Shown piece by piece: positions 22,641-33,649 of a DNA stretch of 64,000 bases (position 1 is the first letter of the stretch; each line of letters begins with the position of its first letter). The stretch is from Buxus sempervirens (lineage: Eukaryota; Streptophyta; Magnoliopsida; Buxales; Buxaceae): assembly GCA_947561395.2 (NCBI GenBank), contig OX387187.1:21929829-21993828 (forward strand), read 5' to 3'. Made by a program: the position numbers and the translations under genes. Under the pieces are notes generated by a model. It saw only the letters and a list, made by a program, of their open reading frames with translations. It made no database searches and was not told where the DNA came from.

Positions 22641-24753
22641 ATTGACCTTGAAAGCCTTTGCTATCAGAATTTCTAATGCAGCTTCAGATGGATAAAAAAT
22701 GACCCCTCTTTGATTCAAACCACTGGCGACATCCCTCAGGTGGATCCTAGCAATAGCCTTCAGGTCCTTTTGGTTAAGCCTATTGAAAACAACAATCTTA
22801 TCCAGTAGTCCTAACATCTCGCGGTTAAACACCCTTCTTGCCTGAAAAACATAACACCATAGGATATCCATCAGATATAGCGTTATTTCTTTTACAATAC
22901 CTATGGAATACACAATAGATATACTACTACTATCTAAGAAAATACAGATCTTTTCATCAATTAATCATTGGATTAACAATGTAAAATGATTGAACATACA
23001 TAGTCAATAGGGAAGACTTGGCTCTATCAAAGTGATACTACCATGCCCACAAGCAAGCATGGTTGTGTTGCAGAACTATTATTCTTCAAATTTTGCATAA
23101 GTTGTGCTTACCACTCGTAGAATTTGATCGGAACAACTACATTTTGCAGGACATTTGCAGCTCAACTGGTCCACTCCGACATTTGATGTCATGATAATCA
23201 AGGTTTGATCGAAATAAACAAACTTCCTATGGCCGTATTTTAGCCTATCCCGCCTTAAGATCTGAAGAAGGACATCAGTAACAGAAGGATGGGCTTTGTC
23301 AACTTTGTCAAGAAATACAATGCAGTGTCCCCTCCTATCAACAGCCTCTGTGAGGTAACCGAGGCAAGGTTCTTCATGTCTGTCTGGTCTGAAAGCATCC
23401 AAGGACAATCATGAATCATCACATGACAAGCTAGCTTTCGGTAATGGCCACCAAGTTAATTATTTGGGTTACCTTGAGGATGGTACACCAAAGAGGCGTG
23501 ACACAGAATCTAGCTCCATGTATTCAGACATGTCGATTCGAATTAGCCTGTCTTCATCATGGAAAAGTTCCTGGGCAAGAGCTTTTGCAAGTTCTGTCTT
23601 ACCCATACCAGAGGAACCCAAGAAGAGTAATGACCCGGCATTCCGCAATGACCAGGGGCTTTCTTCCAAATCCCTCTTGGGCTTTTGCAGGGCATCTAAA
23701 ACTGCGTCAATGGCATGGTCCTGTCCAATTACCCTGTTACGCAGTCGTTCACGGAGGTTCTTCATTCGCTCGTTCCTAGTAAGTGAAAGGCATGAAGCTG
23801 GAACACCAGTCAAAGGGCTTGATACCTGCAACAATTAGCAGCAAATCAAACAAAATCCTTGTTTCCATCAAACAAATTCTAGCAACTACACTGTACCTCT
23901 GCAATTTGATTTGGTCCAACGGTCCGGTTTTGGTAATAGATTTCGGGAATCGTTTGCTGGAGATGTGTAACTAGGGCATCAAAGCTGTCGAACGAAGCCA
24001 GAAAAGAGAATGCACGGAATGAATGGCGACGTGTATGATTTCGTCTCCGCTTCCTGTAAACAGGAAACAAGGCCCTGACGCACCTGTTCCAACATGTAAA
24101 TTTCTCCAGCTCTGGTTTTGGATCTATGGCGTAACATCACCAAGGGCTCCATTTTCCTCCGGAAGATATTCCACTTGTCCTCTGCATCCTTTAATTTCTT
24201 TTCTACCTGATAAAGAGACAATGGGATCATAAGCAACGAAAATAATAGACACAGAGGGGGAGAGAGAGAGAGAGAGAGAGCGTGAAGTCCAACTAACGCG
24301 AGAAGTCCAACATTCGCTAGGTATAAGCTTCTCCCTCTTCAATTCGTGGAGTTCAACCAGAGATCTTCGAAGCACGTATTCATTCAAATCTAGTTCCACC
24401 TCCTCTGCATTTGTTTCTATTTTATAACTCAACTCTACACAGGCTTTCTCCACAAGCTCGAATGCCCTGGTTTGCACTCCACGCTCGTCTCCTTCAGAAT
24501 AACAGAGCAGCGTTCAGAGAGTTGCAGTAGAATCATCATCATGCAGCATGAATAAAAATCAATTGAGAGAGAGAGAGAGAGAGAGATGGAACCAACTCTT
24601 GAAATAACGGAAGGCGATGTGAATTGCGAGGATCAGAGCATCGTCTTGAATTCGAACTCCATGACTTATCTCCAACGTCTCTTTTCTCTTCTCTAGTTCT
24701 ATTAAAATTTCAGTTAGTCTCTGCTTCGGCTTCGACACGCTCTGCATTGTCAT
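22641..24753 (-). pseudogene. Truncated ClpB/HSP101-like chaperone gene, degenerate
   Basis: The minus-strand exons resemble the C-terminal half of ClpB/HSP101 disaggregases. Likely exons are 24753-24597 (ATG at 24753; end of the first AAA+ module, HGVRIQDDAL), 24491-24298, 24206-23897 (coiled-coil middle domain ending GPNQIAE), 23825-23473 (second AAA+ with Walker A GSSGMGKT and IDMSEYME), 23388-23112 (LTEAVDRRG, Walker B region, sensor IIMTSN) and 22841-22641 (NRLNQKDL, lid domain). In frame this would be about 497 residues; full ClpB is about 900. The N-domain, most of the first ATPase module and the C-terminal end are absent. Exon 24206-23897 is 310 bases and shifts frame near 24.02 kb, so one base is gained or lost there. 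The Walker B pair Asp-Glu is Asp-Lys (FLDKVDKAH), which should block ATP hydrolysis. All splice borders look usable. It is either a recent pseudogene or, if the shift is a sequencing error, a hydrolysis-dead paralogue. Confidence 0.75.
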
Positions 24754-25180
24754 TGAGACCCTAAAAGTTCAGTTCATTTCACGCTCCATGTTTATGAATG
24801 AAGAAACCTGCACGTATAAGGAAGATCAACTGATCAAGAGAGACAGAGAGAGGTCAGCGTATTGACTGTTGTTGTACTTTCCTCCTTTGTTTTCACTTTT
24901 CACCAAAGAATCTTTAAAAATCGGATTAGAATAAGAACCCTTCCAAATAAGAAAAATAACATAAAAAAGGGAAAAGATAGAATCTTCATTGTAATAAACA
25001 ACTAATAAAAGCTTTCTTTAAGAGGAATCATATTAAAAATTGCCATTAAAACATCCATTTAATACGTTTCCGTTTTGAGGTTTACTGAATCCAGAAGGCA
25101 TAAACGTTACGCAAACATTACAAATTCAAAAGATTGGTGTTTCCGTTTAATACGTTTACGTTTTGAGGTTACTCGAGCTT
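24754..25180. other. Upstream region of the ClpB-like gene
   Basis: A purine-rich leader (AGAGAGACAGAGAG type) near 24835 and AT-rich sequence. No recognisable gene. No clear heat-shock element was identified. Confidence 0.4.
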
Positions 25181-26770
25181 CCTTATCAATGATTGTATCC
25201 TTATAGATCTCCCTTGCAAAGCCATGAGATTCTCCTGGTGCAAGTGCAATGGCTTAATGGGTGTAGGAAGAATAAGGGAAAAAAAATAGATCATGTTATT
25301 GGCAGCACAGATTGGTGTGTGATATTCCCTAATTCTGTCATGTGGCAGGACCCATTGTGGGGTCTAACCATGCATCCCTTGTCAAACTCTTAATAACAAA
25401 ATGATCAAAAGGAATGGGTTTTTATATTTGAGAAGTTCTGGATTGAAGAGCTGAATTATTAAAACATTATTGATGATAGTTGGAATAATAGTTCTTTCAT
25501 CTTAAAAACTACCTCAGCAATTGGAAAAGGGAGTCATTTGGAGATCTTAATAAAAGGGTTCTAGTGCTATATAATGATCTTAAGGATATCCAAAAAATAC
25601 TGGAGACTTGTGATGACCCCGAAGTTGAAAAAAGAGAGCAGGATATGAATCAAGCCTAAATTTTTGCTCTCAATGCCCAAGAAAAATTCCTGTTGCAAAA
25701 ATCCAAAATAAAGTGGCTCAAAGAAGGAGATTTGAATACCAAGTTCTTTCATTTGACTACCATCAACAAGAGACACATTAATAAAATTGTGTCTATCAGG
25801 AATGAGTGCAATGAAGAAAGGAGAGATCCGGCTGAGATTGAAAACACCATTATTGTCTATTTCAGTGATGTTTTTATGTCTGACAACAAAGACAGGGATT
25901 TCTCTCTTCTATCCCACATTGCCCCAACCATTTCGGACATGGAAAATGAGCTGCTGTCAAGACCAGTTTCAAATGAGGAGATATGGGTGGCAGTTAAAAA
26001 TTGGGAGCCCTAAAAAGCCCAGGCTTAGATGGATTCCAAGGCATCTTCTACCAAACATACTGGGACACTGTCAAACATGAGGTAAGTATGATTATTAAGG
26101 ATTTCTTTCTTAATGGCTACTTTGATGAAAAAATTAATCGCACTTTCATTGTTCTCATTCCTAATTGTGACAACCCTAGGAGGTCAAGAGAGTAGAAGCC
26201 TATCAGCTTATGTAACTTCTGTTACAAGATCATTGCTAGGATTCTAGTTGATAGGCTTAGACCTCTCATGAGGAAATTGATATACCCACACTAAGGGGTT
26301 TTTGTCCCTGGTAGGGTGATTCAGTAAAACATCCTTGCTGCCCAAGAACTGTTTCATACAATTAAAAGCAAAAAAAAAAAAAAAAGGAACAAGAAACAAG
26401 GTCTGTTTCCTGTCAAGCTTAACCTTGCCAAGCATATGATAGAATCCACTAGAAATTCATTGAAAAAACTTTAGTTACTTTTGGATTTGATCAAAAAATT
26501 GTTAAATTTCTAATGCACTGTATAACTTCTATGTCTTATAGTGTCATGATCAATGGGAAACCTTGTAGGTTGATTAAACCTTCGAGAGGAATTAGATAAG
26601 GGGACCCTCTTTCCCTTTACATCATTTTTATATTATCCCAACAAGTCCTGTCTTATGCTTTGGTGAAGGTTGAGCAAGAAAATTTTATTCATGGCATCAA
26701 AGCCAGCAAGATGGCTGAGCCTGTGAGCCATCTTCTTTATGTTGATGATATGCTTTTGTTTGGAAGAACT
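25180..26770 (+). mobile_element. L1-type LINE relic
   Basis: Translated pieces match plant L1-clade non-LTR retrotransposons in order: an endonuclease tail (FSWCKCN, RIREKKIDHV), a spacer, then reverse transcriptase (KIKWLKEGDLNTKFFH, SPGLDGFQGIFYQ, NFCYKIIARILVDRLRP, GVFVPGRVIQQNILAAQE, YVDDMLLFGR). The frame is interrupted by several stops and shifts, for instance a TAA within the piece around 25658, a shift between the frames meeting near 26010, and an A15 run near 26370. The 5' end is lost and the 3' part after the YVDD box is replaced by a hAT element at about 26770. Confidence 0.85.
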
Positions 26771-27895
26771 ATAGAGAGGGGGCATCTTTTGGTAGCTGGG
26801 GCAGTAGAGGCAGGAGAGACATAGACATTGGGTCGAGAGATGGGCCACTAAGGGGGTTTGATCCATATGCTTTCTCATCTGGGGAAAGCAAGCAGAAGAG
26901 AGTGAAAGAGATGTTTAAACCAAAGTGGCCGAGTGGAGAGGATTGGCAGGGCATGTACGAAATGGTTTGTCTATAATGCAATACCCTTCAATGCAGCATC
27001 CACTCCTTACTTTCAGAGCATGCTTGATATAGTCGCGGAGGTAGGCCCAGGTAAAATTTTTGTTTTCAATTATGTGTTACTTGTTCACTTTATTGATATA
27101 GATTTATTTGATTTAATTTGACACTACAATCATTTTTTCAACAGGTTATAAGGCGCTCGAGACTAGACAGATGAGTAGGAAGTATCTAAGGAAGGAGGTT
27201 GAGGAGATAATGTCGTACATTGGTGAAGAGGAAGTGGAGGACATTCGGGGTCACTTTGATGTGCGACAGGTGGATGTCACGAACTCAGGGTAACATCATA
27301 AATTTCATGGTTTACTGTGACCGCCAAATGGTATTTTTTAGGAGTATCGATGTTTCCAATATCCAAAAAAAAAAAGAAATGATATTTAAGTTGATGGATG
27401 ACGTAGTAGAGGAGGTTGGTGAGGAGCATGTGATCCAGGTAAATTTTTTTTTCCTAAATATGGTTTACTTTGACAATATATTCAATTTTATTGATATTGA
27501 TTCATTTGATTGACAGTATTTTTTATTTTTTCAACAAGTGATTACTGATAACGAGGCTACGTATAAAGCTGCTGGGGCGTTTTTGATAAAGAAAAGAAGA
27601 AATCTTTACTGGACACCATGTGAAACTCACACGCTAGATTTGATGTTGGAGGACATCGTGAAAATAAAAAAGATCAAGGTAGCGTTAGTCTCTGCAAAGA
27701 AGGTGACTTCATTCATTTACAATAGCAACCGAATTGTAAATTTAATGAAGCACAATTTTACTTGAGGCTGAGATCTGCTTAGACCGGGCATTACTCGGTT
27801 CGCCACGAAGTTCATACGATGGAGTCGCTTATTAGGCACTAGGCCGCTCTTAAGCAGATATTCGTGTCGAATGAGTAGGTGTCGTTATGGGTTGT
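26770..27895 (+). mobile_element. hAT-family transposase relic (DUF659-type)
   Basis: Conserved hAT pieces follow in order: PLRGFDPYAF and KQKRVKEMFKP near 26845-26920, then ACTKWFVYNAIPFNAAST, SGNIINFMVYCDRQMVFF near 27290-27345, VITDNEATYKAAG at 27538, CETHTLDLMLEDIVKIKK near 27622, and GITRFATKFIR near 27790. Two introns of 94 bp (27051-27144) and about 100 bp (27439-27538) lie inside. The second has lost its ancestral acceptor (CAACAG changed to CAACAAG) and further stops are present. Terminal repeats were not found, so the borders are approximate. It is a plain DNA-transposon relic. Confidence 0.75.
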
Positions 27896-27898
27896 GGC

Positions 27899-29350
27899 TG
27901 ACTCACTCTCGGTTTGGTTTGTTTGGTTCAGTCTTAGCCGGTTTGGGTTTTGAGTTGCCACCACCTATTGAGTTCGGGTGTAGGTGGTCACCCTGTCTAA
28001 AAATGATCTGGTCCAGAGACCCTACTAAGTGACCTTAGACACCTTGGGTCACCTTTCAATATGCAGGTTCCCACAAGTCGATGGTTGGACTAATCCTAAC
28101 ATGCCACATCACACCTCTCTTATCACCACGGTTCGACTGGCGTTGGACCGGTTCGGTTCAAGCATGCTCAATCCAGGGCCAATACAACCCTTTTTGGGTT
28201 CAGTTCATTTGGGCCTATTAAATCCATGGATGGTGGGTCGAGTACGACATCCAAGTAACCGGGTTGGATTGGGTCCACCAGGTTAATCAACATCCAAGCG
28301 TATTGTTTCTACTATCGGTCATGAATGATCAAGCTGAAGTTTCTTTTTACTCATTTTTATTTCAAAAGAACATTTGGGTCTCATTCTTAGAACTTTATTC
28401 ATGATTAAATCATTAAACAAAGTAGCACACAATGATCATGAAAGTCAATTCAAAGATGCAACTTGTCTTCTAAACCTCCTTTGAAGCAGCACCTTAGACA
28501 TCGTCCTAGACTTAGCCTCCCTTATTCTTTCACCCAAAACGTCCACCTCCCTAAACACCTCAAAAACTCAATGTATTTCTATAAAAGAAGAACCGAGTCT
28601 ACTATATCCCACGTTCTCCAAAGTCCTCCAAAGCACACTCCAATCGTCCAAGTCCTCCAAAGTCCAAGCAACTCTCTTAAAAACTCTCTTTTAACCCTCC
28701 AAATAAAGGATCCACAGGATTTCAACTCCTCCACGGTAGTCCATGTTCCCCCAAATTCTCTCCCCAACAAACTCTCAAAAAATCTCCAAGAACTCTCCCA
28801 ACGAACACTCCCTAAAATCTCTTCCAACTCTAAAGAAAAACCTCCCCTCTATCATGTTGGGAACTCTCCTCTTTTATAGAGGATAGTCCTACTTCCATGC
28901 AAACTCTCCTCTACCTTATTTCACTACAAATATTCTTACTTTTACCTGCGGTCAGTGACTGCCGGTGACCTCACCATTGGCAACGGTGGAACGGGTTGCT
29001 GCAGCTCACCCCCACATAGGGTGGCCTCACTATCAAAATTTGTGATGGATGCAGGTTCACTACCCCCGGTTCTCAACAGCTAGGGTGAACGACAGTTCAT
29101 TACCCACAAATCAATGTTATACGCATGCTGAATAAGAGCATTAATTTCATACAAGTCACTTTAACACACTATCTGGCTTAGACATGGATCCAACTCTGTA
29201 ACCAAGCCCACTAGACAATAAAAACCAACATCTATTTCATTATGCTCAATTACAAATAATCTCAAAAATCTGAGCTTCTGTGGCGAATTAGGTTCACTAC
29301 CCACAATACCTCAAGGCATGTGGTGAACTTAAGTTCAGTACCCCTAGGGT
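27899..29350 (-). mobile_element. Probable Ogre/Tat-like LTR relic K
   Basis: A GAGTTGCCACCACC...GGTGTAGGTGGTCACC block at 27954-27993 matches the U5-end block of LTRs A and B (GAGTCGCCACCATTC...GGTGTGAATGG). A TATA-like CTATAAAAG on the minus strand lies at 28871-28879. GTTCAC...GTGAAC-type palindromes lie upstream of it, for example 29292-29328 (arms GTTCACTACCCACA and TGTGGTGAAC) and near 29052-29090. No clean LTR ends were found. An open stretch at 28463-28879 has no recognisable product. Confidence 0.4.
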
Positions 29351-29496
29351 CAAAATTTGTCATTGGCCTCCGGCCTTTTAAATGCCTGTTTATTATAATA
29401 AAAATACCGTATATTATACTCGTACAATTCACAGATGAAACCAGTTCCAAACCAAAAAGGGAATGCAAATGATACTATATGCAATTCACTTCCTAT

Positions 29497-29645
29497 GGTG
29501 CTTTTATTTGCAGCTCTTAAGTGAGGCCTCCACAGGATGCAAACACATGTCCTGTGGATGCAAATACGCAACTAACAGTTTTTAGTCACATGACACATGT
29601 TTGCATTCTGTAGAGGCTTCACTTAAGAGATGCAGATAAAGCCCC
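29497..29645. mobile_element. Palindromic MITE of about 149 bp
   Basis: The two halves are long inverted repeats of about 50 bp. The left half has GCAGCTCTTAAGTGAGGCC and CACAGGATGCAAACA; the right half is their near-complement, with TGTTTGCATTCTGTAGAGG and CTTCACTTAAGAGATGCAG. The outer ends read GGTGCTTTTATTTG and its counterpart ATAAAGCCCC. A clear target duplication was not seen, so the superfamily is open. Confidence 0.75.
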
Positions 29646-30587
29646 TGTATGAGACTTACGCTTTTTTATTAGGGTTTGGGTTGGCATCGGAGCTGATATC
29701 CAAATGACTGACCGGATCGGTCCAGCATGGACATGGCAAGGAGTTCCCGACGCATTCGTGGTTGCTGGGGTTCATTTTGTAGGAGCAAAAGGAAAACGAA
29801 GGGCAACACAGGGAAGGAATTGACAGTGAGCCTGGATCCGGATGAATACAGGGAGGGTTTTATCCGGTGAGAGCCTGAGAGTGAGAAACTGCCGAGGATA
29901 AAGACACATCTCTCTTATCTGAAGGTATTTCTTCCGATCGTGAAGCGTCTATTTGCGAATAGGAATTCGGACGTTGTATGTTGACTTCGCTTTTACCCGT
30001 TGCGTGTTCTATTCAAGAAAGGTGAGCAGTAGACGCAGACTTTCGCGATCCTTGACCACCAAAATAGCGGCTCCGAGGGAGGGGGAAGTCATAAAACCGT
30101 TTTTGACCAATCAACTCAGGCTACCATTTCGTCTTTTGCGCGGAAGGTCAGTCTTGCAAAGCAAAGATGCTGCTTTCCCATTACCAGTCATGGCGGCTGG
30201 TCGTCCTTACTTTATTCTGTAACAACCGCGTGCGCATGAACCAAGGCGGCTCTCAATTTCCACGAACCAAAGCGGCTCTATATCGTCGGCACCCAAATCT
30301 TGCATTTATTCGTATTGCAAATTGCGCGATTGATCCATTATTTTCAGACATTTTTGTATGATTATTTAAAAAGAATGGATGTACGAACGGGTCCACGAAG
30401 CCGACGCGAAGTCACGCATCCAAACATTCTTGCACAAGGTCATCGGAGTATAAAGATTCTATTCTTGATACCACTTGCATCCATCTCGCCGTCTCTACAT
30501 TCTTCGTTTTGCCGCATCTTGAGTGTTACTCTTCTTTAGCTCTGTCTCCATTGTGATAGTGCTTCAGTTTATTTGCTCGGTACTTCA
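29646..30587 (+). promoter_or_regulatory. NAGS upstream region and leader
   Basis: This stretch is GC-richer than the surrounding repeats and holds no recognised gene. A TATA-like TATAAAG lies at 30449-30455. If it is used, transcription would start near 30485 and the leader would be about 100 bases. No other element was identified. Confidence 0.4.
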
Positions 30588-32438
30588 ATGGCTGCTGCTT
30601 CGACATCAAATCCCTGTATTTCTCTAAAAAAACACGGAGAAATATCGTCTCCGTACAAGATGAAATCGAATCAAAAAATGATTTCCAGGCTCTGCCGTGG
30701 CTGGGGATGGGGAATTGGTAGGGTTCAATCTATAAAAACCTTACCTCTGCTGTTCGACAAGGGAGCTGAGAAAAACAGAAGATTTTCGGTGAATTGTAAT
30801 GTTTTCAGTGAAATTGAGAATTCTGGCGGCGGCGAAAACAGCAATTCTATCAAGGACGAGCAGTTCGTCAGTTGGTTCAGGGAAGCTTGGCCATATTTTC
30901 GTGCGCACACAGGCAGCACATTTGTTATTGTAATATCCGGGGAAATTGTGGAGAGTCCTTACTTGGATCCCATTCTAAAGGATATCTCTCTCCTTCATGG
31001 TCTAGGGATCCGATTTGTTCTTGTTCCAGGGACACATGTGCAAATCGATAAGCTTTTGGCAGAGAAAGGGCGTGAGGCCAAGTATGTTGGTCAATATAGA
31101 ATCACAGATTCTGATTCGCTTGAGGCAGCAATGAAAGCAGCTGGAGGAACTCGCTTCATGATTGAAGCAAAGCTTTCTGCTGGGCCCTCTATATGCAGCA
31201 TCCGTCGACATGGCGACAATGGTCGTTTGCATGATGTAGGTGTCAGTGTTGCAAGTGGTAATTTTCTTGCAGCCAAGAGAAGAGGAGTTGTTAAAGGCAT
31301 TGATTATGGAGCAACGGGTGAAGTAAAGAAAGTAGATGTTGTTCGCATAAGAGACAGGCTTGATGGAGATTGTGTTGTAATATTAAGTAATCTGGGCCAT
31401 TCCAGCTCTGGGGAAGTTTTGAATTGCAACACATACGAAGTTGCTACAGCTTGTGCATTGGCTATTAAAGCAGAGAAGCTTATATGCATTGTCGATGGTC
31501 CGATTCTGGATGATTCTGGACGTCTTATTCGTTTCTTGACTCTTCAAGATGCAGACAGCTTGATCCGCAAAAGGGCAAAGCAAAGTGAAATTGCTGCGAA
31601 TTATGTTAAGGCTGTTAGTGAAGAGGATATTACCTCTGCCGATTTTCATTTTTCAAATGGAACTAGTCGTCCTCAGAATGGGAAACTTATCGGTCAAAGG
31701 TATAATGCAACATTTCATAATGGTGTTGGTTTTGACAATGGGAATGGTCTATGGTCTGGTGAACAAGGATTTGCCGTTGGAGGTGAGGAACGATTGAGTA
31801 GATTAAATGGTTATCTTTCAGAATTGGCAGCTGCAGCTTTTGTATGCAGAGGAGGTGTTCAAAGAGTTCATCTATTAGATGGTACTATTGGTGGAGCTTT
31901 ACTGTTGGAGTTGTTTCAAAGAGATGGCAAGGGAACAATGGTGGCTAGTGATCTTTATGAAGGAACACGACCAGCCACAAGGTTGGATTTCCATGGAATT
32001 AAACAAATTATGCAACCTCTGGCAGAATCTGGCACGTTTGTCCAAAGAACCGATGGAGAGCTTCTTCGTGCGCTGGATTCATTTGTGGTTATGGAACGAG
32101 AAGGTCATATTATTGCATGTGCTGCTCTTTTCCCTTTCTTTGAAGAGAAATGTGGGGAAGTTGCTGCTATTGCTGTTTCTCCTGAATGTCGTGGACAAGG
32201 ACAGGGAGACAAATTACTTGATTATATTGAGAAGAAGGCTTCAGCACTTGGATTGGAGATGCTTCTCTTGCTGACAACCCGTACTGCAGATTGGTTTGTA
32301 AGGCGTGGTTTCTCGGAGTGTTCTATTGAATCCATTCCTGAGGCAAGGAGAAGAAGGATAAATCTTTCCCGTAATTCTAAATATTATATGAAGAAGCTGC
32401 ATCCTGATATGAGTGGAATTACTGTTAGTAGTTCGTAA
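30588..32438 (+). CDS. NAGS: N-acetylglutamate synthase, plastid type
   Basis: Uninterrupted frame of 616 codons. It uses the glutamate N-acetyltransferase reaction (acetyl-CoA plus glutamate) that opens arginine biosynthesis in plastids. The ATG at 30588 is chosen over an in-frame TTG at 30573. Residues 1 to about 90 are Ser/Lys/Arg-rich with few acids at the start and look like a chloroplast transit peptide. Residues about 105-355 form an amino-acid-kinase fold ([42 protein letters not shown]), the regulatory arginine-binding domain in this family. Residues about 465-600 form a GNAT acetyltransferase domain with the acetyl-CoA loop RGQGQG at about 535-540 and a WFVRRGF strand. The length fits plant NAGS (about 600). 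No introns are present, whereas to my knowledge plant NAGS genes are split, so it may be a retrocopy. No internal stop or shift is seen. Confidence 0.93.
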   Translation: MAAASTSNPCISLKKHGEISSPYKMKSNQKMISRLCRGWGWGIGRVQSIKTLPLLFDKGAEKNRRFSVNCNVFSEIENSGGGENSNSIKDEQFVSWFREAWPYFRAHTGSTFVIVISGEIVESPYLDPILKDISLLHGLGIRFVLVPGTHVQIDKLLAEKGREAKYVGQYRITDSDSLEAAMKAAGGTRFMIEAKLSAGPSICSIRRHGDNGRLHDVGVSVASGNFLAAKRRGVVKGIDYGATGEVKKVDVVRIRDRLDGDCVVILSNLGHSSSGEVLNCNTYEVATACALAIKAEKLICIVDGPILDDSGRLIRFLTLQDADSLIRKRAKQSEIAANYVKAVSEEDITSADFHFSNGTSRPQNGKLIGQRYNATFHNGVGFDNGNGLWSGEQGFAVGGEERLSRLNGYLSELAAAAFVCRGGVQRVHLLDGTIGGALLLELFQRDGKGTMVASDLYEGTRPATRLDFHGIKQIMQPLAESGTFVQRTDGELLRALDSFVVMEREGHIIACAALFPFFEEKCGEVAAIAVSPECRGQGQGDKLLDYIEKKASALGLEMLLLLTTRTADWFVRRGFSECSIESIPEARRRRINLSRNSKYYMKKLHPDMSGITVSSS

Positions 32439-32845
32439 CTTCGAGGTAGCTGCTACCATTCTTCTTCACCTAGCGAGCTGAGAATCAGTGTGTTTCTTAT
32501 CTGCCTACTTTGCCATAGACAAGAATCCACCAAGTTGTAATATATTCACTTGCCTTTAGGGTAAAGTAATAGAAGGGGTCAGAGTATTTCTTGTCAAAAA
32601 AAACACCAGTTCCAAATCATCTAACTCAATTAAGATCAAAAGAAAGAGTACAATTTCCTTAAAATTCCAAACCAAAACCAATTTTAGTAGAACATACCCA
32701 AAAACCTTGTTAGATTGAATTTTAAGATAAATTCAGTAGATGTACTTTCTAAACACATAAAATTTATTTATACATAGATTAGATTTGATAAGAACACGTT
32801 CCATAATTAAAATCTACTCAAAAATGTCCAAAAACAACTTTTCTA
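32439..32845. other. NAGS 3' flank
   Basis: Probable 3' untranslated region and flank. No canonical AATAAA is near the stop. A run of eight A at about 32596 could be a worn tail of a retrocopy but is too short to rely on. AT-rich sequence follows with no recognisable feature. Confidence 0.4.
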
Positions 32846-33608
32846 TGTTGGGCGCTTGAGATTTCTAATCTCAAGTCCCTATTCTCTAGGATTCTAAACA
32901 ACAAAAAGAGATTACAATACTAAATGACAAAACAGAGACAAGAGGACACACGATTTAACGAGGAAACCCTAGACAATAATCTAGGTAAAACCTCGAGTCT
33001 TTTTGAGGAAGACCACGCCTAAAAACACTTTATTCATATGAAATGTTCTTTACAAAAATTCAGACATACAGTGAACTTCTAACAACCATAAAAATTCACT
33101 TACAAAGTTGATTCCACAACCTTTGTCTGCAACAACTTGATCTTCATCTTCTCCAGCAGTTTCAAGACTTCACACAAACATGATGTGATCAATGAGATTG
33201 CCCATTCCAATCGTACACAGATCTGGAATGTTCTTGTTCTGAAAACCTTCCCAGTTTTCCAGAATTCTACAGCAACCTCAACATCTCTGATCTTTCTCCA
33301 GCTGCACTCTTCACCAAGCTACTTCTGGACTCCCAAAAGATCCAGCTTCCAAGAACCTTCAGTTCCCCTTTTATATCAGGGGTCCAACCATCTTGAAAAC
33401 TACCTGCCCAACCACCTCAACAACCTTTGTAACTAACTAATAGAACCTAACAGATTCTCGTATTCACCTGAGATTTCTGTTAGGTCTGTAGCTATACCAG
33501 GTTACACTTAAACCTGCTGGTAGCAAACTAAAGCCACCAACTTAAACAAACTTCATTGACTCAACTCATGATTCATTCAACACATGTCATCACTTTTAAC
33601 ACTTAACA
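32846..33608 (-). repeat. Probable Copia-type LTR (I), alone
   Basis: The segment has short inverted ends TGTTGGG/...TTAACA. On the minus strand it has a TATA-like ATATAAAAGGGG near 33370. A CACGATTTAACGAGGAAACC block near 32950 is typical of the R/U5 part of many plant Copia LTRs. No primer site or polypurine tract is adjacent and no matching 5-bp target duplication was found, so the borders are uncertain. Confidence 0.4.
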
Positions 33609-33649
33609 GAAATTTTATTAGACTCCATGAACCTTTATCATTCAATTGT

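Noticed and set aside
24053-24083. A 30-bp GT...AG segment in the ClpB-like gene as an intron
   Set aside because: Too short for a plant intron, and reading through it gives residues that match the ClpB middle domain (CLQEAE).
28463-28879. 138-codon open frame rich in Ser, Pro and Lys
   Set aside because: Starts at TTG, low-complexity composition, and lies in a probable LTR relic.
30573-30587. Upstream in-frame TTG start for NAGS
   Set aside because: TTG is a very unlikely plant start; the ATG at 30588 begins a plausible transit peptide.
32596-32603. A8 run after NAGS as a retrocopy poly-A tail
   Set aside because: Too short, and no flanking duplication was found.
32846-33608. Matching target duplication for LTR I
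   Set aside because: The flanks TTCTA and GAAAT do not match, so the borders stay uncertain.
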